A stretch of 64,000 nt of DNA from Euryodendron excelsum (lineage: Eukaryota; Streptophyta; Magnoliopsida; Ericales; Pentaphylacaceae): contig CM065378.1 of assembly GCA_033060915.1 (NCBI GenBank), positions 33,241,501 through 33,305,500 on the forward strand, given 5' to 3'. The number at the start of each line of letters is the position of its first letter. The first letter of the stretch is position 1. The translations under genes and the position numbers were made by a program. The notes under the pieces were generated by a model, which made no database searches, was not told where the DNA came from, and saw only the letters and a list, made by a program, of their open reading frames with translations. Positions 46,743 through 57,919 of the stretch are shown here, one piece after another.

Positions 46743-49337
46743 TGTGATATTCCAAACCTCTATTTAATTTTATTAATGAGAATTTGTAGTGTATGTAATT
46801 TTTAGTGTTAATTATTCCTTCTTTTGGGTAAAAAAATTACCAATGAGAGGTTGTGTTGTAATTTATGTTGGAGGTATGAGACAAATGGGATTATTTCCTA
46901 TGTATGTCTTCTTACAACACACAAAACACACACACACAAATCGGTAGAGATAGGGAGAAAGAGAGAAAAGGGAAGAAGGAAGGGGAAATTGAAGGAAGAA
47001 GGCTTGAAGGAACGGATTGAAGCCATTGAAGATTTCATCAAGCTTGAAGAAAGTAAGGTTTTATTTCTCTCTCTCTACAATTACATATGTATTTATGTAT
47101 CTATCTTGTGTGATTTTATTGGGTCTTTGTATGTATGCATATATATGAGTTGGGTTTGTCTTGGGGGACTCCTTGAGTTCCAATTACTTTGAATTTGAGA
47201 GCTTGAAACTCAATATTGGAGGATTGGAGAGTTAGGGGTTGAAACCACCAAATATGAGAAATGTTAAGGTTTTAATTTCTTCTTTAGATTCCTTTGTTTT
47301 GATTGTTCTTTCTCCTCTATTTTGAGTTATTATCATCCTTATGGGCTAATCTTTGAGCCCTAAGAGTGTTGGGAAGGTTTGGTTGTGTTTTGAGGGATTT
47401 TGGGTTGAAAAATCGTTGCTGCGCAGGCAAGGGCGTTCGAACGCCCGACAGGGCCGTTTGAACGACCCGATAACAGATTTTTCATTTTTTTCTATCTTTG
47501 GAACGGCCCTTCCAGGCGTTGAAACGATCCGAGAAAGTGTTTTTCATTTTTGCCTATCATTGGAACGGCCCTTCCGAGCATTGGAACGGTCCGAAAAGGT
47601 GCTTTTCCATTTTTGCCTGGCGTTCCAACGACCATTTTGAGCGTTCCAACGGCTAGGTATTTTGGCCTGGCGTTCCAACAGCTCGGATGGACGTTGGAAC
47701 GATCTGTTGGTTTCGATACTGTTTAGTAAAACGGGCATAACTTTCTCTAGAAAACTCGGATTGATGCACCGTTTGAAGCATTAGAAAGTAGACTCATAGA
47801 CCTTTGTACCCATATAAAGTTTGTTCTCTAATTCCTCATATATTAAGAGTTATGGAAGTTTAAAATTGACCCAAATCTATGCCAACAACATTGTTTTCCA
47901 AAAATTTTAGTCCACCTTCCGTGAGGCATAACTTCTTTACCCGAAATGTTTTTTTGGCCCATGACCTATCAAATTAAAGTCCTTTAAGCCTATTTTCAAA
48001 TGGAACTAGCCTTGGGTGTGAACTCATCTTTGAGAGGTGGTTGGGACTCAATGAAAGAGTTGACGTTTCGGCTTTCATGTTCAAATCTTAACTTCATGTT
48101 CTTATTTTGTATCGGGGCTTTGTCCTAGAGTTTAGCCTCGCTCTCCCATCGTGAGAATGAGGTGTTGTTGAGTCGGGGTCGAGGGGTTTATGTGCTTAGT
48201 CTTGACTTATGTGTTATTGTTTTGCCTTGGAACCTTGTATTGATATTTATATGCTTTTACGTGCATTTTGTGTAGGAACACGTTGTTAGCACCCGTTCTA
48301 TCGGAAAGAGGTGAGTAACGATATGCCATGAGTAAAATTCTAGTATTTTCTAAATGTTTTAAGCTCACCTCTATATCATGAATGTTTTCCATACATTTCA
48401 ATGCATCAATGTTACATTTAATTACAAAATGTCATATTTCAGATGTATAAAAGTTATATTTATGTTATGAATGAAAACCAAGGACTATAATGTTTAAATG
48501 AAAGAGATGCTAAATTCCCAATGTATGGTGCCAACTCAGGTCTTCTCGTGGCAAAACCTTAATCTGGCCCGATAGTCCTACGATAGGGGACGGGAAATAA
48601 ACTATCTATGTTGGGAGACATCCCTGGCCTAAAGAGCCTTAGCGTGACCTATATGGTTACTATGGAGCTTAGCTCATATGTCGAGTTGTAGCACACTTAT
48701 GTTTTGAACCGAGAACTATGATATGTTCACATGTTTTATGACAAGTTATCAAGTGTTATATCAAGAATAGTGTTATATTGCATCTCTTCTTATGATACTA
48801 TGTTTCAAATGATGTTTACATTTCCTATGAGTTCCAAGCCTACGCTTTAAACGTTTAAAAGCTCATTTCCTTATGCATAAATGATTCTCTATCTATGTAC
48901 GTTGGATGTAATTGCTAGTCCATGATATTTTCTTGCTCATACACCATTGTTATTCACTAAGCATTAGTGTACGTTTTCTCGAATGATTTTCAGATAGCCA
49001 ATCCAGGAGGCCTTAAAGCGAGGCCATATGTGGATTTTGAATTACGGCCCATGGGCTTGTGATTTGTGTAATATTTGAGGACTAGACCCAATGTTTTGTA
49101 ATGATATGTTGTTTTAACTTTGTTGGACCTTGATTTGGTCCTTATGTATGTTATATTTGGGATTAGGCACAGCTCTACCATGTATAACACGGATTATGTT
49201 TTCTTGTTATCAAAAATTCTATTTTCTATAATTATGCACAGGTGATCAACTAGTTTATGTAATGCGACCTCAAGTAGCATTACTACTGGCCGGTCATGTA
49301 CCCTAAATTCGTATAGGTCGGGTATTGAGGCGTGACA
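46743..49337 (+). mobile_element. Solo LTR (~2.6 kb) inserted in the 3' LTR of another element
   Basis: Starts TGTGATATTCCAAACC and ends GAGGCGTGACA, typical ends of long Ty3/gypsy LTRs. Flanks AATCG and GGTCG keep only three of five bases, so the target duplication is decayed. It shares a block (47736-48004) with the unit at 12997-15445. No internal domain is left, consistent with LTR-LTR recombination. Confidence 0.82.
47429..47705. repeat. GTTCGAAC/GTTCCAAC repeat array inside the solo LTR
   Basis: Four to five degenerate ~60-bp units, each with GTTCGAAC, GTTTGAAC, TTGGAACG or CGTTCCAAC, often paired in opposite orientation. 47431-47446 (GGGCGTTCGAACGCCC) is a perfect 16-base palindrome. 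It sits at the same place as the GTCGAC array of the related LTR. Confidence 0.8.
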
Positions 49338-49552
49338 GGTCGGGACTCAAGTATTAGTGTCAGTTGTGGGTGTTTAGTAATTGTTTTAAACCTGTAATCT
49401 TTGTTAATAGTAGATTGTTATCTCGTCAGTGTGGACATAAGTAGATTCGTACTGAATCATGTTAATTCTATGTGTTGTGTTTCTTTTTAATATGTGAATG
49501 TGAATCCCGAGTATGCTTCTGTTTATATTTGCGCGTGGGGTTAAAATCTTAA
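49338..49552 (+). repeat. 3' LTR, second part
   Basis: Resumes GGTCGGGACTCAAGTATTAG and continues in parallel with 44953-45158 of the 5' LTR. Confidence 0.8.
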
Positions 49553-50685
49553 TAATTGAAGATACAGATAAACTATAAACTTAGATGTCTTAAGTTTGAA
49601 ACTTGATAATCCTTTGAGTTGGACTGCAAAAAATTTATTTCTCGTGAATTTTCTAATCTTGACGTGAATAACTTGCTTTTAATTAGACTGGAGAAAAAAC
49701 TAATTGAGATGTGTGAATTAGGTTGAACAATTCTGATCGCATAATCACCAAAACAAAAAAAAAAGAGAAAGAAGAAGTAAGTGCAAGTGACCCTCGCGGA
49801 GGGGTCTGAGATTATCCCAAAAACAAAAACGAAACTAAAAACCTTTACTTCAGACTGAAGGTGGAAAAGCTCATTATGTCCACAGGCCACACCGACAGCT
49901 TACTGATAGCTTTATGGGTGGCCTATAATGGTCTTGCAATGCTGGGATAGAAGCTTTGCTTGCGTTTAAAAATTGCTGAGGCTGTTGGAGGCAATTTGAA
50001 TTTCAAAGTTTTGGAGCAATAGCTTAGCTTAGCTTAGTTCTTCAATTACTCTCAGGCTCACAGCTGCATATATTGCCTTTTTCACTTTCAGCTTTCATAC
50101 TTTTACACCCATATGATGGAAACATCTCTACTTGGCCCCACTAGAAAAAATTTGATAAAAAACCCAATGATTTGAAGCCGAAAAGTGCCAATCATTTCTC
50201 CAGCTACCTCTGCGTGGGTGGTTGAAGCAATAATTTTGAAGGAGGTTCTAGAGACCCCCACTGACATCGCAGCGCTGGATCCCTCATTACCTATGGTTAT
50301 ATATGCAGGACAATATATTAATTTTTTGTTTCAAACTTCATTGTTTCTTTATTTTCTTTTCTTTTTCACAAAACAAGAATCAAGCTCTTTAGCTCGTAGG
50401 AGTGATCCGGAATGTTTCTCCACTGTGCCACAATGAATTTGATGATAGTTCTTAAAATTTTGCAATGCCTATTAGATTATCTAGTGCTACTCAATGACCA
50501 AGGCCATATCAAATCGATATAAGACGAGAAAACCAAAGCACACACCACAAGATTTTCTTAAATTGTAGATTAAAAAAATGTTGTACACAGTGCAGAAAAT
50601 TTCTAATTTACAGCAGAGCTTGGAAGAGAGAGTAGATAAATAACCTTATCTTTGTTTTTATTTTTTTAGAGGTTATTCTCGGCAA
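49553..50685. other. Intergenic sequence; one uncharacterised open frame
   Basis: 50185-50436 is open for 83 codons and reads ISPATSAWVVEAIILKEVLE early on, which looks more protein-like than its neighbours, but ends in a low-complexity FLYFLFFF stretch. I recognise no family and do not call a gene. Confidence 0.3.
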
Positions 50686-50689
50686 GGAT

Positions 50690-51290
50690 GCACAAAAAAA
50701 TTAAAAAATTTGATAATCGAACCAACTCGACTTCTCTGTATTGGTTTGGTTCGGGTATGCTAAAAGTTTGATTCATATATGAGTCTAAAAAAAGACAACC
50801 TAATCAGTTCAATTTGGTTCTTGAGTTCGTATTTTCTCAACTTTAACCAAACTGACCCAATCTAATCCAAAATCCGAACTAAGACCCTATTATATATATA
50901 TATATATCATAAAAGTCTACATATGTTATATATATATATATATATATCTTTAAATCATAGGTATTTAAACTTAATTGTTATTAATTTGTATTTGTATGTT
51001 TGTTTTATTAAATTTTCTATAAATTGAGGTTACAAGATTAATTATATTTTTTAATTTTTAAATAAACTAACTATATATTGTACAATAAAAATAAAACTAA
51101 TCCGATCCCAACCTGGGCCAACCCAAGATACGGAACTAAATTGATCTAATCCAAAACCGACTCAGGTTAATTCGATTTGATTTCATAAAAGATCAGTTCG
51201 AGTTGGGATCTAAAAAATTAAAATCAATCAATATCAAGTCAATTCTGAGTTTAGTACGAACCGGATCCATGCACACTTCTAATCCTCAAG
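50690..51290. repeat. Degenerate dispersed repeat (GAACCAA / GGTTCGG type)
   Basis: Opens GGATGCACAAAAA and closes CCGGATCCATGCACACTT, weakly inverted, with many self-complementary AACCGA/TCGGTT words and two (AT)n tracts (about 50891 and 50929). Probably an old non-autonomous element. Confidence 0.4.
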
Positions 51291-52285
51291 ACTTGAACTT
51301 GTATCCTAATATTAAAGCGTATGACAAAGGTCATAGTGCCTTATCATGACGTCTAACAACTATTTAGTGCTAAGATTCCTGCCACAACGAAGCCGGAGAA
51401 GGGTCAGTCTCATAATTGTTGCTTAGTTGCCCACCACAACCAACCCCTCCCCCACTCCACCAAAACAACTTTAGTGTATAAGAAGGGAGCCATTTGTATC
51501 ATTTTCAAGATCTTCATTCTCACATGGTGAAGCTTATCCTATGCTAGAAAGAGTGTTGTGAAAATAACTATGTCCTAAAAGAATAAGTATAATCCCTTTA
51601 TGCAAGTTAACTCTATTTTATTAATTTTCTGAATACTTGTTTTGAACCCTAAACCCTTACTGTTCTGGAAATATGGATTGAACCATTTTAGAATTACCCT
51701 ATTTACAAATTCCATCATTAAATGCGTTTGGTTGTAAAAATAAATAACTCAAAAGGTTATACGTACTTTGTTTATTAAAATTTAAATTTGTTCATTTCTT
51801 TTAAAATATATATTAATTGATTCATAGATTTAAAATACATTATTTTTCTGTTTGTACTAAAATTTGAATTATCCAATGTACAAATACATAAATTTTGTAT
51901 TGATTAATTTAAAGTGGAATAATTCAATGCCCACAACTAAATGGACCACCCTTACATGGTTGCAAAATTAACAAACTTGAAATTAGGCCATTCCATTCAA
52001 AATCATTAATTTTCATTTAGTCCCCATGGTATCAAAACCTCCTGTCCCCTCCAAAAAAGATAAATAAATAAAAACAGAAGAAATAGGGCGCTAGCATTAG
52101 CCGACAAGTAATGGGTGATCACACCCGTGGCTATGGTAACATTTTTCAAAAGAAGAACCAAAATAGAAGAATAAGAAGCAGAACACTGTTGGGGGCATTA
52201 TGATCATTGTAATGAGGTACTTAAATAAAATAGGGACAAGCAGAAGAATAAAACGAACTAAGCTACTGGAGGTCGGGTGGTGTTT
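51291..52285. other. AT-rich intergenic sequence, nothing recognised
   Basis: No gene. 51290-51360 has a reverse-oriented tRNA-like GACTTGAACTTG word only. Confidence 0.5.
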
Positions 52286-52290
52286 AACTC

Positions 52291-53135
52291 TTTAAAAACT
52301 CATTTAAGATCAACTTATTTACATAAACAAACCCGTCTCAGTTTAATAAATTTGTGTGCACTAAAAAAATAAGCTACTTGATCTCAGCACAATAAAGCTC
52401 CAAAAGCTCGTGTTCGATTTATTAAAAACTCGTTTAAGATCAGTTTATTTGTGTAAATAAATCTATCTTAGTTTAATAAATTTGTGTGCACTAAAAAAAT
52501 TAAGGGTAAAATACACTTTATACTCTTATACTTTCACTGAATTCCACTTCATAATACTTTTAACTGTAATAATTAAGTCATTGTACTTTTGATTTGTTAC
52601 AATGTCATCTTTTTCTAAGTTTTCATTAGTGTAATCGATGACCAAAAGCTTTGCGTGTCTCACATGGCCAATTTTGAAAGGCGAAAATGCATTCTCACTC
52701 TAACTAATGCTATTTTATCCAAATCATTTAGTTTTCAAAATTTTTTTATGGTAATTTCTTACCAATCCTCTTTTAAACTTTTTACAATCATTCTATGCAT
52801 AAAACGAAATTAGAATTGCAAAATACACCTAAATCATTTCAAGTGAGGAACGATTGAGGCATTTGGGTGCTAAAATGGTATTAGAATATATTTTTACTCT
52901 TAAAAAAGAGTTACGTGAAATGCACATAGCTTTTGACCATCAATTGCACTAACAAAAGCTTAAAAAAAGATGACATTACAACAAATTAAAAGTACAAAAA
53001 CTTAATTATTATAATTAAAAGTATAAATCTTGAAGTAAAATTCGATATAAAGTACAAAAATGTAAATTGTATTTTACTCAAAAATCAATTTATCAAACGA
53101 CTTGAGCTCAGCATAATAAAAACTCGTTTAGAGTC
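52291..53135. repeat. Duplicated ~110-bp segment, second copy interrupted
   Basis: 52291-52406 and 52421-52503 plus 53080-53135 share TTAAAAACTC(A/G)TTTAAGATCA and AATAAATTTGTGTGCACTAA, then CTTGA(T/G)CTCAGCA(C/T)AATAAA. The second copy is split by the Mutator-like element. Confidence 0.75.
52504..53079. mobile_element. Mutator-like non-autonomous element, 576 bp
   Basis: Flanks AAAAATTAA (52495-52503) and AAAAATCAA (53080-53088) form a 9-bp duplication with one mismatch. Inverted termini extend about 150 bp: GGGTAAAATACACTTTATAC on the left, AAATTGTATTTTACTC on the right, then AATGTCATCTTTTT and its complement further in. The interior is about 280 bp and non-coding. Confidence 0.83.
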
Positions 53136-53264
53136 GGTTCAAAAATTATATAAGTAAAGCTTAAAACTTATTAAAATTATTAAACTATACTTAAAAAAAC
53201 TCATTACTCGACGTGGCTTGACTCGTTGCATTGTATCTGCTAGGCCATAGGGTAGGCTGCACGT

Positions 53265-53540
53265 GCGTTCCCTGCACTTACGTGACCGCCCGGCAAGTGT
53301 TCTCACGATATCGTACACTAGGAAATGAAAAGAAAGACCTACACCCCAACCCCGTCACTTGAAAACGGAACTAATTAAGGAAACCCCACGAAAAAAGATT
53401 CGATCTCCCTTCAGATTCTCGCCACGTGGCATTGACCACCGTCACTTTTGGCTTTTGACACAGCCTAGCACTCACATGGTCCGCTGACACACCCGTCCAC
53501 CTCCATCACGTGCAATTTGGACCGCCGCGGAAATTAATAT
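53265..53540. promoter_or_regulatory. GC-rich stretch with clustered ACGTG motifs
   Basis: It contains CTTACGTGAC (about 53278), the perfect palindrome GCCACGTGGC (about 53421) and ATCACGTGCA (about 53505), all G-box or ABRE-like. It lies about 4.4 kb upstream of the GATA gene, and no gene starts next to it. A regulatory role is inference only. Confidence 0.35.
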
Positions 53541-55080
53541 TATTCAGAGATAAACAAATGAAATTTTTTTTTTTTTTTCATAACTAGTGAAACTCCACGC
53601 CAAGCAACTCTGGGTACCCTCTCTTTTTCAGTCTTCCCTTTTAGTACAAGCATATAAAAGTGAAAAAGTAAACAAGAAGAAAGAAAAGTTCTATGTATGC
53701 ATACATGCATAGCCCGGTAGGAAAAGAAAATCTATGCAAAAGAAGCAAAATTAATTTTTGTTTAGAAATTTCTACTAAAATAATGTGATATTTTTTAAAG
53801 TTATGAGCTAAAAATAAGAAGCCTTTTAATTTAAAATGAAATGAAATAATCACAAATAATTATAATGGTATTTTTAAAATTATGACCTAATACAATAACA
53901 ATATCTTAAGGCTCCGCTTGCAACTTAAATTTTTAATTGGAATAATTCATATTTCTCTTTTTTTAAAAATTTTTTTACTAAAAATTCTGGTTCCAAACAA
54001 AACGTAATAGTATTCTTGCAACCTAATTTCAAGTATGGTTTGTCTATCATATTTGGTCAACATGTGTGATCTCATTTTACGATGCTTTGTTTAAATTTTG
54101 TGATCTCATTATACTATGATTTGCTTGAATTTTAAAGATTGCTAAATTTACTGTCACTATAAGTTATAAATATATCCAGTATTCACAAATTACGACTCTC
54201 CCTCTTTGCATGAATGCGTATCAACCTATTAATATAAAATTTTTCTGAAGGGTGACTCTATTATCACAGTCTTAACGTTAATACGCCTATTGGTGCTATA
54301 AAAATGGTCTATTCATAACAACAAAAAGCTACCATACTAACATGTTAAGTTTATCCTTTTTAAGGTGTTAAAATATAAGTATAATGTGTAAAAAAATTAC
54401 GCCACAGGGACTATTGTGCATGTATATATATATATAATATAATATAAAAATGCAATTAGTGGCAGAGTTAGAAAATCATGTAGAGGGGCAGCCATTAATC
54501 ACAACCTTAAAAAATTTTAGGTGCATAAATTGAAAAATATTTCTCAAACTATAGGCAAAAATGGAGTTTTCAAAATTTTGATGAAGCAATTTACAAAATT
54601 TATAGGGATAAATTTACAAGTATTTTTAAAAATATAGTTAAAAATATAATTTTTGAACATTTAAAAGGACAATTTACAAGTTATAAGGGGCAAATGAAAA
54701 ACAGTGCTAAAACTATGAAGCAAAATAAAGTTTTTGAAAACTCAAGGGGTAGCTGCCCCTATCCAATATGAGCTCCGCCCTTAGGTTGACCTGGTTGTTG
54801 AGACGTAGGGATTGGGGGTTTGCTCTCTTTAAAGTCTTTGGTTAGAAATCTCTTAGATGTTATCAATGTTTTAGGACCACCCCTAAGGTCTTTGACCTAA
54901 TAATTATTCGATTTGTGTAGTATGGAGACTACACTAACCTTGTAATTAGTTGAGATATGAGCAAATTGACCATGACACCTAGTTAGCCAAAACAAAAAAA
55001 AAGCTCCGCCCTTGGATGTGGAGAGTAACCATTGTCAAACCACAAAAGTTTTAGCCAAAGTAAGTAATACATCAATTAAT
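53541..55080. other. AT-rich intergenic sequence
   Basis: No gene. There is a TA microsatellite at about 54424-54435. The stretch 54470-54780 and 54780-55010 repeats phrases such as GCTCCGCCCTT(A/G)G, suggesting an old transposon remnant. Confidence 0.45.
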
Positions 55081-55085
55081 TGTAT

Positions 55086-55230
55086 AAGAGTAATACTATA
55101 TAAATAAAATATTTGTACAAAATTTTATACAAAACAATATGGTTATTTGTAATTCTTCATTTTAAGCTAAAATACTTATTATTTTGACTCATAATTTTAA
55201 AAATAATGCTACAACATATTTTGTTAAATA
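55086..55230. repeat. MITE-like dispersed repeat, copy A
   Basis: Shares GTACAAAATTTTATACAAAA, CATTTTAAGCTAAAATA and TTATTTTGACTCATAATTT with the reverse-oriented copy at 61095-61235. Related fragments lie near 57364-57470 and 60402-60580. Confidence 0.55.
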
Positions 55231-55797
55231 ATATATATATATAAATTATGTAAAAATAGAATTTTCCACTGTATAAACATGCTTGCTTTGGCCAAAGGAA
55301 CTTGTGCATTGGCAATAACAATAATCAAGCGATGTGTATTGTCAAGTTAATAAATAAAAGAAGTAATACCTTATCTATTCATTCTGTTGCTTGGGATTGG
55401 TGTAGGAGAACTCTTGCCAACTTTACAAGAAAATTATTCATGTAGTGTCACATCATTCTTATTATTTTTCTAATAATGTAACGCCACCTATTAGGCTATT
55501 ACTAGTTTTTTGGTTAGAGGAGTATTAAGCTCAATAACCCGAGTATGAGAGAAGAATAAGGGTTAGGATGTTCCAGCACAATCAAACATTTGTACAGTAC
55601 CTAACATTTAGCTGCAGACTCACTCATATAGCCCCGCATGGTAGGTGAGAAATTATTCAATAATCTTGGACTACCATATAACAAATGTAACAAGTCCTGA
55701 GATGAGTTTGATTAATGTGTTTGGACTTGTATTTGTGAAAAAGTAGAAAAAAAATAATGATGTTCCATTTTAAAAATGTTAAATAACTTTAGATTAA

Positions 55798-56341
55798 TTA
55801 CAAGCACACTTCTTAAATTATAACTCAGTATTTCTATGCTTTCTTAAATTTTAAAACGTAACAAGTTGATTCCTTGAACTATTAATTTGTATCAATTAAC
55901 TCATATTAGAAATATATTAGTAATTAAGTAGGAGAGTGGATAAAAAATTATCATGTAACTTGCACATGTTTACAAAAATTTATTTTATACCATAATTATA
56001 TTATTTTTTTGTAATAATTGCTAGTGATTAAAATATCTCTTATTTTGCTCTTATATTTACATGTCAATTCAAAGAATATTTACTTAGCAAAAAAAAAAAA
56101 TTCAAAAAACATCTCAATCATTAAATAATTATTTTAATAAAAAAAAGAACAATTTATGTATAAAACTATACTTCTGTGAACATGTATGAGTCAAATAATA
56201 ATTTTTCAATCATTTTCTAATTAAATTGCTAATAAAATGGGTTAATTGATACAAATTGATAATTTAATTTGTCAACTTATTACGTTTTAAAGTTTAAAGG
56301 TATAGTGATATTGAGTTATAGTCTAAGAGTTGTGCTTGTAA
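55798..56341. mobile_element. Long-inverted-repeat element flanked by TTAA, 544 bp
   Basis: Inverted termini of about 115 bp start TTACAAGCACAC on the left and end GTGCTTGTAA on the right, sharing ACTCA(G/A)TAT, AAAACGTAA(C/T)AAGTTGA and TTTGTATCAATTAA. TTAA lies on both sides (55794-55797 and 56342-56345). A 9-bp duplication is absent. Superfamily uncertain. Confidence 0.7.
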
Positions 56342-56345
56342 TTAA

Positions 56346-57700
56346 CTCAATAATTTTTTATGTTTTTTTTTTGAAGGATATAATTTTTCATGTCAGGTCG
56401 GATGAATGAAATGGTAGAAGTGTCAGCGGAGGGCGACACGTTGGGAGATCTCAGCGGTCGATTCCAATCAAGTCGAGCTGTTTCCGTCGTGCTTACACCT
56501 GCGGGACTAAAATAAAAAACAAAGAGTAAAACTGATAATTTTATAAACGATTTATTCTTAAAGAATAAGATAAAATTGAAAGCGCGAGCCCGGAGGGAAC
56601 ATAAAACAGATGAATCGGGCTGTAAGCTTTGGTGGTCATGGCCTCGTCTCAGCGACAAACTTGCTAGATCGGTTCCTAAGGAACACTTGATCACTTATAA
56701 TTTATCTTCTAATTAATTTCTTAATTATCTGCTCTGTCAGTCTCCCCATTGCCATCTCATGGGTGTTTTTACCTTCGTGCCCTTTGACCTATGACAAAAT
56801 TGATGGTCAAGTCGGCCATGCCAAGGGTGATGTAGAACTTGTCCCTTGTCCTTTTAAAAACATACCATGAGAAATTGTCCAGTACTGATAGAGCGTTACG
56901 TAGCTCTTATTTCGCTTCTTACATAGTAATAAATCCTATATTACTAGGCGGGTTTGGTAGGTGCATTCGAAATTCACTTAGCAAGATACTTATTATTTTT
57001 TGAAAAGAATAAAAATGACGTGTTTTAAGAGTACTAAATAATTTTTTATATCTTACATATGATATGTACTTTTAACTAGTTTGAACGATTCAAAAGGGTG
57101 GTTAGAGTTCAATTGAGACATTTACATTTTTAAAACACATGAAAGTTTTGCTAATGAACTACTTAAATAATTTCTTTACAGTTAGAATTCTATCCAAATC
57201 ATGGGACAAATATTAACTTGTATGAAAATATCAACTATTATTTTGCAAATTTAAGTTTTACAATAAGAATTTACCAAATAAACAAGAAAAATAATAATAA
57301 CGAATGTAGTACCCATATGACGGATATTACATTCCTACTAGATTTCTTCCCATTATAAAAAAATAATATTGAATGTTTTGTTTTAAAGTGAATGACTGTC
57401 ATTAAAATATATTATTTTGTATAAACTTTTTTTATTTATATAGCATTACTCTCATATATTTAAATGTATCATATTATTCGGTTGCGTTGAACTTGAATCA
57501 CCGGATCATCCATTCTCTTTCTTTCACAGTACACTATGGATTCCAAGCACACTTAGCTGACTGATTACCTATCAAATGGAGAACCCAAGAAGGACCGTTG
57601 CATTGTGTTAAAAGAAAAAGCGACTACCTAGGCTTCCAGAGTACCGAATAATTTCTCCGTAACGTTAAAATATTTTATTTTTACTTTTTTAAAGGCAGTA
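56346..57700. other. Intergenic sequence upstream of the GATA gene
   Basis: 56380-56690 is more GC-rich and the minus strand has a 115-codon open frame (PAGVSTTETARLDWNRPLRS in part) with no recognised domain. The rest is AT-rich with a repeat fragment near 57364-57470. Confidence 0.4.
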
Positions 57701-57919
57701 TTTTTCCTCGTCAAATCCTCCATTTTAGCTGTCCGTCTGTCCCTTTTAAACGCAAATAAAACCTCACCTTCACTCCTCTCCCCAACTCTCTCTCTCCTCC
57801 AAAACATTACTAAAGTAATTCTCACCACACTCGCTCTTCTCTCTCTCTCTATAGTCTCTTCAATACTCACTCTCCTCCTTCTTCGTACCCTTTTTCTGAG
57901 TGAAAGAGAAAAAAACTCC
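57700..57919 (+). promoter_or_regulatory. Core promoter / 5' leader of the GATA gene
   Basis: Pyrimidine-rich sequence with CTCTCTCTCT tracts (57786-57795, 57839-57850) precedes the ATG, as is common in plant leaders. No clear TATA box is visible; the start site is not fixed. Confidence 0.5.

Larger units (their letters stand above)
44587..49552 (+). mobile_element. Short-interior LTR retrotransposon with a nested solo LTR
   Basis: Two diverged LTRs of about 572 and 579 bp enclose only about 1.22 kb (45159-46378) with no gag or pol frame, so this is a non-autonomous element. The 3' LTR is split after 46742 and resumes at 49338 because of an inserted solo LTR. The primer site suggests Copia or a Copia-dependent element. 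The target duplication was not found, so outer ends are good to a few bases only. Confidence 0.8.

Noticed and set aside
56347..56694. 115-codon minus-strand frame
   Set aside because: No recognised domain, no splice or promoter context and a low-complexity hydrophobic middle. I cannot support a gene.
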